Shown: positions 11,820 to 22,983, counted from the first letter of the stretch. The stretch: DNA of 64,000 nt from Terana coerulea (GCA_024811115.1 JAKOGH010001043.1:558001-622000); one strand, 5' to 3'. Program-made: numbers and translations. The notes: generated by a model not told the origin, from the sequence alone.

Positions 11820-14275
11820 ATGGTCTTTCTTCCCCCGCCTCATCGTGCATCGGCGTCGCGACCATCCTATGCCGAGGCCTACGCCAACATCCTTGCTGCC
11901 CACAGGCGGTCCCCACTCACCTCCGCTTCCTCCGTCATTATGCTTGTCGCCCCGGATGTCGACGCTCTCTGTGCCGCTCGCATGCTGGCGGATCTCTTCA
12001 CACAAGACGACGTGATGCATCGCATCATACCCGTGTCTGGACACGCTGAGCTGGAGAAACAGCGCGAAGAACTCGCCACATATGCCGACGTATGTGACCT
12101 TCCATTATTATCTGTGCTCAAGTGCTAACTCTCTGTAGTTACATACTCTGATTCTTATCAACATGGGCGCAATCCTTGACTTGCCATCCGCAGATTGGTT
12201 CGGAGAGTTCAGTCCACAGCTAAGCGTACATGTCATCGACTCCTCAAGACCGCAGAACTTGTCAAGTTTGTTTGCTGGAGGAGATGACGGAGAACGTGTC
12301 ATTATCTGGGATGACGGCGGGGCGGATAACATGGAGGAAGAGCGGAAGGCATGGGAGGTCCTGACTGTGAGCGTTCCTTCGGATGTCATACATTCGCGGT
12401 TTGATCATAGATTCAGTTTGAGCCGGAACCAGACTCTGACGAAGATTCGGACTTGGAGTCCGATCTCAACGAGGAAGAGGACGAGAACGACGAGTATGAA
12501 GAGGGCAGCTCCACAGGAAAGCGACGATCGTTAGGCGGCAGGGACTCACCGAAGAAACGAAGGAGAGTTGAGGTGAGTACATGCAAGGCATGCACATACA
12601 ACTCTACTGAACGTTCTCCAAAGAAACCACATCAAGCCTCGCGAGAAGAGCGTGACATGTATGCGGCACGTCTCGAAAAACATTACATGTCTGGTACATG
12701 GCACGGACAAAGCGCGTCGGGAACGATATACATACTTGCGACTGTCCTGGAACGCGTAGACAACGACTTGCTTTGGTCAGATCTCCATCGTCTTCTGCAA
12801 GTATATGTCACTCATAATTCGCAGGCTGGCTATCCTTGGCCTCACATTCCAATATACCACTTCCCGAATATCCCGAGACACATACGACAGATACCACTCA
12901 ATCTATCACGACGAAGTCGCGCGTATGAACCCTGCGCCGGCTGCCTCAGCGACGAAGGACGGCGACTTCAAGTCCCAGCACCCGGACGATAGGTCGGTAT
13001 ATGCGGCAGACGAGCTGAGGTTCATGCTCTTCCGACATTGGAACTTGTACGACGCGATGTATCACTCAAGCTACGTCGCAAGTAAGTTAGGTATATGGAA
13101 AGAACGGGGGCGGAAGCGACTAACAGGGTTGTTGGCAAAGATGGGGTGCGTTCCGTCCCTTCCGCTTCTTGTATTCCGTGTCCTGATGGCGTGCGGCATG
13201 CCACAGATTCTCAGTAATGGAAACTCAGCAAACCTACGCACACATGGCGAAAGATCTCAAGCTCAACCTGCGAAACAAGCTTGACCAGATCGCGCCTGAA
13301 TACGGCATGGTCGAGCTCACCTACCCCTCCTTCACGCGCTGCTACGGCTACCTCTCGCAGCCCCTCTCCGCCTGCGACGCGGTCGAGGCTGTGTCGGCTC
13401 TCCTGGATGTCGCTGGCGGCGTGCGGATGGAGGTCGAGGTCGAGGGCGCGCGCAACGGCGGCGAGTGGTTCGGTGGCGGGCGACTGTGGGAGGCGGGTGG
13501 GCGCGAGGGCACAGCACGGCGGAACGAGGACAAGGAGAACGTGCTCGTTGGTGGCGTGCGCGCGGCGGCGCAGACAAAGGAGCAAGGCGACCAGGGTGGG
13601 GAGGAGGAAGCGGAGCTGCAGTGGTGGGTGCGGAATTTCTGGACGGCGTACGACGCGCTTGACGAGTAAGTCTTCCGCTTCACGTGTGCGCTCTGCCACT
13701 GATGTCGCTGCCCCACCACAGCATCTTCCAGATGCGCCGCGCGCTCATGCTCGCCATGTCCCTGCACCGCGCGATCATCCGGCAGGGCACGTCCATCATC
13801 GACAAGCAGGACATCCGGACCTTCCGCGGGCACCGCGTGGTTGTCCTCACGCAGGGACCCGACCTCGCGCTGTTCGCGCACCCGGGCGTGCTGTCGCGGC
13901 TGGCGCTGTGGCTTGTGGACGCGCTGAGGGACCGCTTGCCGGGGACGAACGTCGCGAACTCGCGGAGCAAGCGGAAGAGCCTGCCGTTCGTCGTCGCATG
14001 CCTGAACGAGAGGTCGGATACGTATATCGTGGTGGGTGTCACCGCTGCACTGGATTTTGGTGAAGTCCGGAAGAAGTGAGTATATGCTATCTGCATCGCT
14101 GAGCAGCTTGTCTCTGACACGCATGTATAGCGAATTCGGTCTTGCGTTTCTGGACGCGAAGGAACGTTGCAATGCCCGGACGCGTCACGGATCGTTCGAT
14201 ACGAGCGTTATTGAAATCAACAAGGACGACCTGAAAGTCTTCATTGAGACGATGTGTGAGACTGGAGACACGTGA
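11820..14275 (+). CDS. CDC45: DNA replication factor CDC45
   Basis: Cdc45 binds Mcm2-7 and GINS to form the CMG replicative helicase. The N-terminal DHH-like fold is visible as VIMLVAPDVDALCAARMLADLF, followed by LILINMGAILDLPSADWFGE and VIIWDDGGADNMEEER. Next comes an acidic linker (ESDLNEEEDENDEYEEG) and a basic cluster SPKKRRRVE that may be a nuclear signal. The all-helical middle includes DELRFMLFRHWNLYDAMYHS and ELTYPSFTRCYGYLSQPLSA. The C-terminal part has QMRRALMLAMSLHRAIIRQG, and it ends FIETMCETGDT. A Gly/Glu-rich insert encoded at about 13430-13610 is far more GC-rich than the rest and probably forms a disordered loop. The start ATG is 252 bp past the TRS130 stop. It is convergent with HIS3. 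Confidence 0.95.
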
Positions 14276-14495
14276 TCCAGTCCCGAGCGTCCTGGCTAAG
14301 GCATCCATACTGTCATTCTTTCGGACTTCTAGTTGCTGTATCCCTAGTTGATCTATTGTATAATGTCCCCAGCTATCCCATTGGTTGATTCTGCTTTGGT
14401 TTAAACGTCGGAGGGGGTGCCGAAAAGTGCATGACATAGCAGTCAATGTATGTTCATGATTGTACAATTTGTGCGACATGCTTCACTGTTCTTGT
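14276..14495. other. Convergent CDC45/HIS3 3' region
   Basis: This 220 bp stretch is shared 3' sequence between the convergent CDC45 and HIS3 genes. It is AT-richer than the genes and contains no recognisable structure beyond likely polyadenylation sequence. Confidence 0.5.
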
Positions 14496-15340
14496 TTACA
14501 GAACCCCCTTCGTACTCGGGATGTCATTACCACCAGTTCGGGTGATCGCCTCCCGAATAGCGATGGCGAGAGCCTTGAACGCCGACTCCGCTCTGCAACA
14601 AGTGTCAGCGCCATACGAAGCGCATAGTGACGGCGCAGGCGTAGGCTCACCTGTGATGGTCGTTCGCACCGCGGGAGCACATCGACGTGGAGCGTGCATC
14701 CGGACGCCATGGCGAACGAGTAGAAAATGTGCGGGAACATTTCAGTCGAGAGATCACCGATCTTCTCGCGCTTGAGCCCGAGCTCGGTGACGCAGTACGG
14801 GCGCGAGCAAATGTCGATGACCGCGCGTGACAGCGCCTAAGCGGGACGACGTGAAGGTACTGAGCGCGAGAGGAGCGGTGTGCCGGCGTACCTCGTCTAA
14901 GGGCGCGAAGCCTGTGCCATACCGCTTGATGCCACGGACCTCTCCCAGAGCTTGTTTGAAGGCTGTTCCCAGAGCTATGGCGCTATCCTGTGAGGTATTG
15001 GGACCCCAATAAGCCTTCACATCGAACCCTGAGCTGGTATGCCAAGGCACTTATCTGTGGTGTGGTGGTCGTCTATCCAGAGATCGCCCTTGCACTTCAG
15101 GGTCAGAGACATGCCTGAGTGCTTCGCAAGAGCATGATACATCTGCATAAACAAGCCGCTCCAGTGAGACATTATCACTGGTAGAAAAACATAACGGCGT
15201 ACATGGTCAAGGAAACCAATACCAGTCGAAACGTCAATTTGTTGGACATTCCCTGTCCCAGGCTGGCAGTCCAGGTTGATTGAGACCGAAATCTCAGTCT
15301 CATTCGTCTTGCGCTCTATAGTCGCTGTTCTTGCTTCCAT
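14496..15340 (-). CDS. HIS3: Imidazoleglycerol-phosphate dehydratase, one frameshift
   Basis: This enzyme dehydrates imidazole-glycerol phosphate in histidine synthesis (EC 4.2.1.19), using two Mn ions held by HHxxE motifs. The start [20 protein letters not shown] leads to STGIGFLDH, then [13 protein letters not shown] and the metal motif [12 protein letters not shown]. The second half has [12 protein letters not shown] and [12 protein letters not shown], ending [17 protein letters not shown]. The intron inside HHTT/ED begins AT and ends AC (see the separate entry). The second metal motif should read [13 protein letters not shown], but an extra base in the C run (GGG on the plus strand, 14673-14675) turns it into [10 protein letters not shown]. 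Dropping one base restores NDHHR and joins the next exon in frame. The product is about 220 residues, as in other fungi. Confidence 0.93.
14990..15054 (-). other. Possible AT-AC intron in HIS3
   Basis: On the minus strand the exon ends CACCACACCACAG, the intron starts ATAAGTGCC and ends CCTCAC, and the next exon starts AGGATAGCGCC. Only this removal gives the invariant HHTTED metal motif; GT donors nearby all break the frame. ATAAGT/YAC is the consensus of U2-type AT-AC introns. The length is 65 bp. Because neighbouring genes carry indels, loss of GG from a normal GAG|GTAAGT donor with a CACAG acceptor is a real alternative. Confidence 0.5.
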
Positions 15341-15667
15341 AATGTATGCGGCGAGTATAGTGGAGAGAAGGAGAGAGTCTCGACCAGTGGGAGAGCATCC
15401 CAAAACGGAAAGTGATTCATGCAGATCTCGAATCTAGATCGATCGTTCATAGTGTCTCCCTCCCATTCAGGCAGTTGCAGTAGTTGAGGCTAAGACCCTC
15501 CCGCCGGGTGAAACAATCACTTCTGGGGTTGTTGCTCCCGAAGACAGAACAACGCACTAGGCTCAACTTTAAGAACCTTGAGGGCACACAGGTGCCATGA
15601 GACGCAAACATAGAGCACATGAACGCAAATACGGACATACACAGTGTTTCTAGCCTTTGTAAGTCTA
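15341..15667. other. HIS3 promoter / AlkB-GRF 3' region
   Basis: This 327 bp region lies between the HIS3 start and the stop of the AlkB-GRF gene, both minus strand. One TGATTCA at 15412-15418 resembles a weak amino-acid-control site. No gene is seen. Confidence 0.4.
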
Positions 15668-17468
15668 TCATGCTACCTCCCCGGCAAACGGCCCTCGACC
15701 TTCCGCCCTTGCATCCATCACCTTCCAGAAATTGCACCCCTTGCCATCATTCTGCGCACCGGCGTAGCATGTCCACCAATACTTACTCGTGAGACCTCGG
15801 TTCATCTTCTCGCCATCCTCGTCTCGAGCTTTGTTGCCGTCCACCGCCTTTTCCGCTTCCGGAATAACGTATCGGCTTTTCATGTCCGGCCGCAGGATAC
15901 AGGGCACGCCGCATTTGCATTTTGGCGTTGTTGACGAATGGAAGTCGGGGCGGTAGAACCTGAAGGTAATGTTGATCCGCGTGTTGTATGCCGGAATGGG
16001 GAGGTTAGGTGCGGCACCTGGAGGTGGATAGGACGGACGAAAGGGGTCTATGACTCGCTGTGGAGGCACGCAGTGTTTGAAGGACTCTTGACATGAGCCA
16101 TGCATTATCGTTAACTATTAGGTACGATCTAGGACAGTCCATTGTAACAGATAGTGATCACTACTCACGGAGTTGTGGGGCAGCGGAATATTGTAGGTTC
16201 TAGCGCTGCGCTCGCTTTTCTCATCCGTTGGGATGACCTCACGCAGGCGGAATATCCTGCTCGTGCCTCAAAAATAGCAGTCTGTCAGTAATGATCTAAC
16301 GAGCACATGGCTATGTGGCACACCGAGACTAAGGCTTGCTATCGTCGCATATGGTCCTATGTTCGTTAATTGATCAGTGTGAAAGCCGACGCTCTCTTGA
16401 GCACCTTCGTAGCGGTTAGAGGCCGCCACGTTAGCACGCCATATAATTTTCTCGGATTCACTCTCTGGGGTTGCCCCTGGCGCCGGCTCGCCGCCCCACT
16501 CGAGAGGAAATCGTGGCCGTTGGCGGATGGCTTCATCCACTACACGCTCCACATATTTGCAAGCCTCTGCCATAGCAGCAGGAAAACGGCGGTGGAGGAT
16601 CGGTCTGTCGCCCGTTGTACCTAACACACTATCCATAAGACACAAGCACAAATTTGAGGTTTGCTTGACTCCTTTACCAATACTGTGCGGCTTCCTGCAT
16701 GCCTTTATCATCGGCACATCGGACATAGAAGGAAGTTCTATGAGGGCTCTCGACAACCCGGTCAAATAACCACCATTTATTTCTTTGCCATGTCGTGCTC
16801 TCCTCGAGCATGGTATAGAACAACCTCAACTCGAACAAATCAGATATCTATCATGAGCATAAACGAACATTGACACACCGGCATGCGAGTTCTGCAGGTA
16901 GAATGGAAAGGTGCATAGTGCACGGAACATGTTTGGCGACCGCAGCCGGGGTAGTCAGCGTCAAGGGCGGAAACTTAGGCGGCCCTTGCATCTTTACGGC
17001 GGCATCGGTTGAGTTCGGGGGTCGGAGGATAGACATGAACTGCTCTTGGGTCACCGATTTCACTTTTCGGGGTGAAACGGGTGCAGCTGACAGCTGTTCA
17101 CATCGTTGAGAACCTTCATATTTACTCGGGAATGTTTCAGAAGGACCGGTAGGTTGTGTATACGATGAGCTTGAAGACGGCGAGTCGACGCGTTCAGGCG
17201 ACGCTCTCCTCGCGTTCTTTGCATCACCATGTACAAGCCAGCTCTCCAACCCTGCCTTTCGTTTCCGTTTGGCCCCATGTGTCTTGTGAGGCCCGGGTAG
17301 GGGGTCTTCAGGAATGGCACGCGGGTTCAGCAGATGGGCGGCGCGTTCAACGTCTCCCTCGCATCGCACTAGCGCGTCGAGCAGTGCTGTCTGATCCTGA
17401 GGTGGATTATGGAGAAGGCTAGACAGCAGAGCGAGCAGGACCTCGGTATCCTCTGCGGGTTCGCCCAT
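15668..17468 (-). CDS. CUE-AlkB-GRF 2-oxoglutarate dioxygenase (DNA alkylation repair)
   Basis: Three domains can be read. The N-terminus MGEPAEDTEVLLALLSSLL with ALVRCEGDVERAAHLLN resembles a ubiquitin-binding CUE/UBA helix bundle (about residues 5-48). A basic, Ser-rich linker follows (HGAKRKRKAGLESWLV; VTQEQFMSILRPP). The centre is an AlkB-type Fe(II)/2-oxoglutarate oxygenase: IIWRANVAASNRYEG, then VGFHTDQLTNIGPYATIASL with the iron-binding HxD, the distal His near ESFKHCVPP, and RINITFRFYRPDFH carrying the co-substrate arginine. The C-terminus is a GRF zinc finger (CKCGVPCILRP ... YWWTCYAGAQNDGKGCNFWK), which in other repair proteins binds single-stranded DNA. AlkB enzymes remove alkyl groups from bases. 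The repair role is inferred from the domains. The start Met opens the CUE-like segment. The order CUE-AlkB-GRF in one chain is unusual. Confidence 0.85.
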
Positions 17469-17550
17469 GATAGTCGCGGGCAAGCTGCAGTCATATAACA
17501 GACGCCCGAGCGCGTTGCGGCTTTGGCGCCATCGGCAGGCGCTTGGATGC

Positions 17551-17800
17551 CGTCTAAGTAACATATAAGTCAGTAAATTACAGTAAGTTACGGTAAGTAA
17601 GTTATACAGTACAATGTTAAGTAAGTAATAGCGATACAATGGCTTGATACAACGAAGGAAATGGTTGTACACCTGCGTCACTGACCTTGACTTATCATTA
17701 CTTACCCTTACTTACACGGGGGCCCAAAGTAAGAAAATGTCACTTACACTTGACTTATACCCCTTTCTTACGTTACATTTGCCATTATTTACGTTACATC
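17551..17800. repeat. Inverted GTAAGT-rich simple repeat
   Basis: The left part (about 17555-17630) is dense in TAAGT/GTAAGT on the plus strand, for example gtaagttacggtaagtaag. The right part (about 17690-17800) is dense in its complement, for example attacttacccttacttac. The two arms can pair imperfectly around a roughly 60 bp centre. It fills most of the 475 bp gap between the CUE-AlkB-GRF start and the M24 gene. It has no coding potential and no transposon ends that I can define. Confidence 0.6.
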
Positions 17801-17943
17801 GGGACTTTCTTCCGCAACACAAGATCATCACCACTGAATCGGTTCCCACCAGCTTTGCAGTAGTCTCCCGTTGCGTGGATACCCCTGCTTCTGCGCAGGC
17901 CGACATTGACAGCTGCTAGGGCATTCTAGGGTCACCGTGCGAC

Positions 17944-19677
17944 CATGTCCGAGCCCGAGAAACGAGCAGTCGTTGCGGGGCACGTCACAGAGGCACCCGT
18001 TTACACACGGCCTCGTGCCCAACCCAGGGCGAGAATTCACAAGGCGAGGACACACCCACGTACCGCCGTTCGCACGACCTGACCTTGCTCTCGACACCCA
18101 CCAGGTCTCGGCGACTGTCCTGATGGTGTTCCTACTCTCTTCCTTGTACTTGTTGTTATTCCACCCCGAGGAGCTCTTGACGAGCCTCCGGAGGCCCGCG
18201 GAGGCAGACTTCTCGCACCTCGCCACGCACTGTGCGCATGTCGAGCCCATCCCAAACGCGTCGTTCATAGAGAGGCAGGACACGCTCGCCAAGACCTTGC
18301 ACGCCCTCGGTGCGTCTGCCTACATCGCCGAGCCAGGTGCGAACGCGGCCTTCTACGCGAACCTCTCTGGCACTTCCTGGCATATCTCCGAACGCCCTCT
18401 GCTCCTCATCATCACCCCAACGCTGGACGACAACAACAACGTCTACGGCAACATCTCTATCCTCACGCCCACGTTCGAAGCGACGCGCGCCCGGCTGCTA
18501 TCTATACCCAGTGACTCGGAAGTCACGTACCCAGAATGGCCAGAAGACGCGAGTCCGTACGAGGTTGCGGTGTCTGCGATACCCAGCCTGAAGGATAGCA
18601 CTATCTTCGTGGACGGCGCGACACGCCAGTTTGTTGTGGATGGACTGCAGAAGGCGGCGGGTGGGAGCGCAAAGGTGGTCAGCGCGCCTGTGGAAGTCAG
18701 GAGACTGAGGGAAAGGAAGAGCAAGGAGGAACTGGAAATCATGAAGTGCGTCAACGAGGTACCCGTGTTTTTGTGCCCTCCGGTGCGCTTTGTTCTGACG
18801 GCGTTGCAGGTGACGGTGCTGGCAATCAGGGCCGCTCGACAACAGATCCACGTTGGCATTCGGGAGTCGGAAGCACGTGCTCTGGTGACCAACGCGCTAT
18901 CCAAGGCTGGTCTGACCGGTCACGATGCGATCGTTCTCTTCGGACGTGAGTTTGCCAACATTCCACTGTCCCAGTCAGCTTTTGATACTAATCCTCTCCC
19001 ATAGCAAACGCGGCTCTTCCCCATGGCAGTGGGACTGATAGAGAGCTAGGCGTTGAAGACTATGTGCTAGTTGACTGTGGTGGATCCCTGCACGGGTATA
19101 GGAGCGATGTTACACGTGTAAGACTGCTCCTCCACCACCATTCCGTATAGCGCTCATGTCCCCGTATGTCAGACGTTTGCCCTCGAGGAGTCACAAATTC
19201 CTCTCGAGCATCTCGACCTTTGGAACGTTGTTTACACCGCGCAGTCAGCAGCGATCGTGGCTGCACACAACGGCACAATTACGGCTGATGTGGACCGTGC
19301 TGCGCGGTTGACCATTCGCGCCGATGGATACGGACAGTACTTCACCCACCGCCTTGGACATGGTGAGCAGATGTTCTTCGTACACATGCCGAAGCTCAAT
19401 GGGCTTCAGGCATAGGCTTGAGACACACGAGTCGCCATACCTCGTTGGTGGCTCCAAAGATGTTATTTTGACTGGTCATACCTTCTCTGACGAACCCGGA
19501 ATTTACATTGAAGGACAGGTAAGCATACCATTCTTCTGACTATAAAATAGTTTATTGACTAGGTTGCGTCAGGTGGGAGTGAGGCTGGAGGACTGTTTCT
19601 ACATAGACGATGACGGCAGTGCCGTATTTTTGACGGCTGGTGTAGGAGGACAGGCGGGTAGTCCCTGGGAGCCTTAA
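17944..19677 (+). CDS. M24 family (Xaa-Pro aminopeptidase-like) metallopeptidase, membrane-anchored
   Basis: M24 peptidases use two metal ions to remove N-terminal residues, often next to proline. The metal ligands are present: Asp in DYVLVDCGGSLHG and YRSDVTR, His in THRLGHGIGLETHESP, and the Glu residues in SDEPGIYIEGQ and VGVRLEDCFYIDDDG. An N-terminal hydrophobic stretch (VLMVFLLSSLYLLLF) looks like a signal anchor, followed by a creatinase-like N-domain (YIAEPGANAAFYANLSGTSW). Start MSEPEKRAVVAGHV is the first good ATG; it needs an intron ending at 18104 (branch CTGAC, acceptor CACCAG) to reach the anchor in frame, and the exact donor is unclear. An in-frame Met at 18123 is the fallback. 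Stop TAA is at 19675-19677. Substrate is unknown. Confidence 0.85.
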
Positions 19678-19963
19678 GCTGAGGTTGTATCTGATAATAC
19701 TGATTATATGCGTAAGCAAGAGAATGTAGTGTAATAACCATGTACTGTACATATATTTTGACTGTGTTTTGAACTTCATGTCCCCGTGGTTTGTGATCGC
19801 ACTAGCTTCGAACTTTACACAAGCTGCAGAAGTGAGCGTCTGTTTTCGATCACTCATCAATAATTTCTTAGATCGCTTGCACAAGCTCATTCTTGCTCTC
19901 CCACTACACCCATCCCTTGGTATCTCACCCTTTCATCCGCTAGCACTCCCGGAATCAGGTACT

Positions 19964-21502
19964 ATGCCAACACCAGAGGAAGCTTCAACCTCTCGCTCTC
20001 CGTCTCCAGTCGGAGATAAGGAGAAACCGACCTTCAAATCCCTCGGGCTCATCGACCCGCTCCTCGAAGCCCTCGCACAGCTCAAATTCACGACGCCGAC
20101 CGACATCCAGGCCGCCTCGCTGCCCCCCGCGCTCGAGGGCCGCGACATCATCGGCGTCGCCTCGACCGGCTCGGGCAAGACCGCTGCGTTTGCGCTGCCG
20201 ATTCTACAGGCACTGTGGGCGGCGCCGCGCGGGCTGTTCGCGTGTGTAATCGCGCCGACGCGCGAGCTCGCGTACCAGATCACGGAGCAGTTCGAGAGCC
20301 TCGGCAGCGCCATGGGCGTTCGCTGCGCGACCGTCGTCGGTGGGATTGACGAGATGAGCCAGGCGGTCGCGCTTGCGAAGCGGCCGCATGTAGTGGTGGC
20401 GACGCCGGGGCGGCTGCAGTACCACCTGGAGAACACGAAGGGCTTCAGTTTGAGGACTCTACAGTTTCTGGTGAGTGGCGTATCTTCACCGAGCAACTAA
20501 CGGTATTCATTGGACGTGAATGCATATAGGTTCTGGATGAGGCCGACCGGCTCTTGGACATGGACTTTGGTCCAATTCTCGATAAAATCCTGAAGGTTAT
20601 CCCCCAGGAGAGAACAACGTATCTATTCTCAGCCACGATGACCACAAAAGTTGCCAAACTGCAGCGTGCGAGCTTGTCAAATCCTATGCGGGTGGAGGTC
20701 TCTGAAAAGTAGGTTCACACTTCATGTTCTGCTGACAAAACGTACTTCACTTATTGCATCTGTGTACAGGTATTCTACTGTATCAACATTGCTTCAATAT
20801 TATCTCTTCGTGCCGCTGAGCCAGAAGGATGTCAACCTGATTAACCTTGCGAATTCGTTATCCCAAAATTCCATCATCATTTTCACCCGGACCGTACATG
20901 ATTGCCAAAGGTAAGACGGGCTGTTGCTCTGACGACACCGCAGAACTGAACATAACTCTTGCAGGTTGGCTATCACGATGCGAACGCTGGGCTTTCCAGC
21001 TGTTCCACTACACGGGCAGCTGAGCCAGAGCTCCCGCCTCGGAGCACTCGGAAAGTTCAAAAGCGGTGGCAGGAAGGTGCTTATCGCCACAGACGTCGCT
21101 AGTCGTGGCCTCGACATCCCGCACGTCGACGTTGTTGTCAACTACGACATCCCCACCCACTCCAAGGACTACATTCATCGCGTCGGCCGTACCGCGCGTG
21201 CCGGCCGCTCAGGAAAGTCCATCACCCTGGTGTCGCAATACGACGTCGAGCTTGTGCAGCGCATTGAGGCCGTCATCGGCAAGAAGCTGGAGCTGTGGCC
21301 GACGGACAAAGAGGAGATTGCGTTGTTGAGGGAACGGGTTGATGAGGCTACGCGGGTTGCAGTGAATGAGCTGAAGGACCAGGCGAAGGACGGGCGGGGG
21401 AAGAAGAGGAGACGGGATGGCGGGGGCGGCAAGGACGAACGGGACAGAGATGACGACGTTGTTGAGGCAGGTATGCCTGGTAGGAAGAAGGGACGTCGGT
21501 GA
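19964..21502 (+). CDS. RRP3: DEAD-box rRNA-processing helicase Rrp3 (DDX47)
   Basis: Rrp3 is a nucleolar ATP-dependent RNA helicase needed for early cleavages of pre-18S rRNA. All helicase motifs are visible: Q motif KFTTPTDIQ, motif I ASTGSGKT, Ia PTRELA, TPGR, II DEAD ([13 protein letters not shown]), [32 protein letters not shown] and [15 protein letters not shown]. The post-helicase part [18 protein letters not shown] followed by a Lys/Arg/Gly-rich tail ending GRKKGRR matches Rrp3 and DDX47 rather than other DEAD proteins. Start [17 protein letters not shown] was chosen over an upstream in-frame Met because it directly precedes the family's usual short N-terminus. It converges on the P4H-like gene with 62 bp between stops. 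Confidence 0.95.
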
Positions 21503-21564
21503 CTCTGAGCTTGCTTAGTGCTTGCGCCTGAGCCTGGAGTAAAAATGTTCATAGGGAGTTGCCT

Positions 21565-22514
21565 TCAGGTCTTGAACATCAAATCGGAGCGGAGGATGTA
21601 TTTCGTGCCCTTCGTGACGGGCGAGCCTTCATGTAGCAGGCATTCGTTACCGTGACTATTGTTGTGTTGTGATCAGTTCGAACGCTTCTGATTCACATTG
21701 CTCACGAGAACACGTACCGATGTAAGAGAGCCGTACCGCGCGTTAACGGTGCAGAAATGGCTTCCTGAGGTTGTCCTCTTTGTTGCTTATAGAAAGTTGT
21801 CTGAGACGGTGTCAGAATCTGGCTTCGCATTACAGTATATTCAGAGCCGTACCTCACCGCCCTCAACACCATCCTCGACACCAGATAGATATATGAGCAG
21901 CGTCCATTCAGACCTGTCCCCCGTGACTGGATCCCGCACGGAGTCGTCGTAATGAGGGCCAAAATGCTGCCCCGCAGTGTACTTGTACATCCGGATGTTC
22001 GAGTTTAAGGAATGCGGAGCACGTCCTGACACATCCGCGTTCGCGGGTCGGCGCACGGAAGCGGGGTAAGGAAAAGACGGTAGATGGGGTGTGATGATTG
22101 GGAACAACCTCTGAGCAAAGTCGGAGGAGTTGATAGATATCCTGTCTGACAAGTGGAAGTGCGTTACGCGGCAAATATTGTCTTGTAGGGGGGGCACACG
22201 TACGGTTCACGCGTTCGGCTTCGCCCTTCTTCTTCGGTGGTGTAAGCTCAAGTGGCAAGCTTTCAATGAAGCGCACGTATGCCTTACACTCTTCCAGAGA
22301 AAAGAGACCCTGACACTACAGTCAACATAGAGATAGCAGGAAAGCGGCAGAGTAAGAAACCGACGCCAATAAGGAGGATCTGATCCTCTAGGAGGACTCG
22401 GCATTCTAACTCATCTTTGGATGAGATAGGCGGAAACTGCGCTGAAGATTTGCTTGTCTTTGCTGCCAAAGCTGAGGGTGCAATGGGAAGTACAGCAGAT
22501 TTCTTCTTGGCCAT
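21565..22514 (-). CDS. Prolyl-4-hydroxylase-like Fe(II)/2-oxoglutarate dioxygenase
   Basis: This is a soluble dioxygenase of about 240 residues. The start is MAKKKSAVLPIAPSAL. The second exon gives GLFSLEECKAYVRFIESLP, then NSNIRMYKYTAGQHFGPHYD containing the iron-binding HxD (HYD), WTLLIYLSGVEDGVEGGE, and finally HGNECLLHEGSPVTKGTKYI with the distal His and the Lys that binds 2-oxoglutarate. This is the full P4H-type motif set, so the protein should be active. There is no signal peptide, which argues against collagen-type substrates. Relatives include plant and fungal P4H-domain proteins of unknown target. Five short exons are joined by canonical GT-AG introns. It ends RSDLMFKT. Confidence 0.85.
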
Positions 22515-22629
22515 GACTGATTTCCTAGTAGAAGAGAGCCGAAGTGACCAGTGAAACTCGGAGTCAATCACATCAATGTCCGTGATTCACACTCACATTA
22601 TATTGAGTGACACTGTATCACATTTTCAA

Positions 22630-22722
22630 GTCACTTTGCCGGAGTGGTTAACGGGATCGCCTGCTATTTCGGCTGTCAGCGGTTGTGCTTTGCACGCGAG
22701 TGTTCGAATCGCTCAGGTGACG
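22630..22722 (+). tRNA. tRNA-Ser(GCU) with 11-nt intron
   Basis: The seven-base acceptor arms GTCACTT and AGGTGAC pair (one G-T). The D arm reads CCGGAGTGGTTAACGG. The anticodon stem ATCGC (22656-22660) pairs with GCGGT (22679-22683) around loop CTGCTA+A, with anticodon GCT at 22663-22665. Bases 22667-22677 (tttcggctgtc) are an intron after position 37, the usual place. A long variable arm GTGC-TTT-GCAC marks it as a class II tRNA. The T arm is GAGTG-TTCGAAT-CGCTC and the discriminator is G. A T6 run at 22724-22729 is a pol III terminator. It decodes AGC/AGU. Confidence 0.9.
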
Positions 22723-22983
22723 CTTTTTTGCTTCCCCCATTCGCTGGCAGTGGCCATATGTATTTTCAATTTTGCATGCACTTCGAAGTTCGAACTCCCA
22801 GTGCCATGAACCAACTCAGAGCATTGCCATGTAGAAGCGAGCGTTCATCGGTCAAGTTCTGGTTCTTCTAGTCCGCTTGAAATATATGTATTATCCCGGA
22901 AAACACAAATAAATAGATACTAAAACCAAGACACTCAGCTAAATAATAAGATAAATGGTAAAACAGTGGCATAGTTGCAGGTC

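Noticed and set aside
13348..14172. Long minus-strand open frame (274 codons)
   Set aside because: It is antisense to GC-rich CDC45 exons, contains CDC45 intron sequence, and has no conserved motifs.
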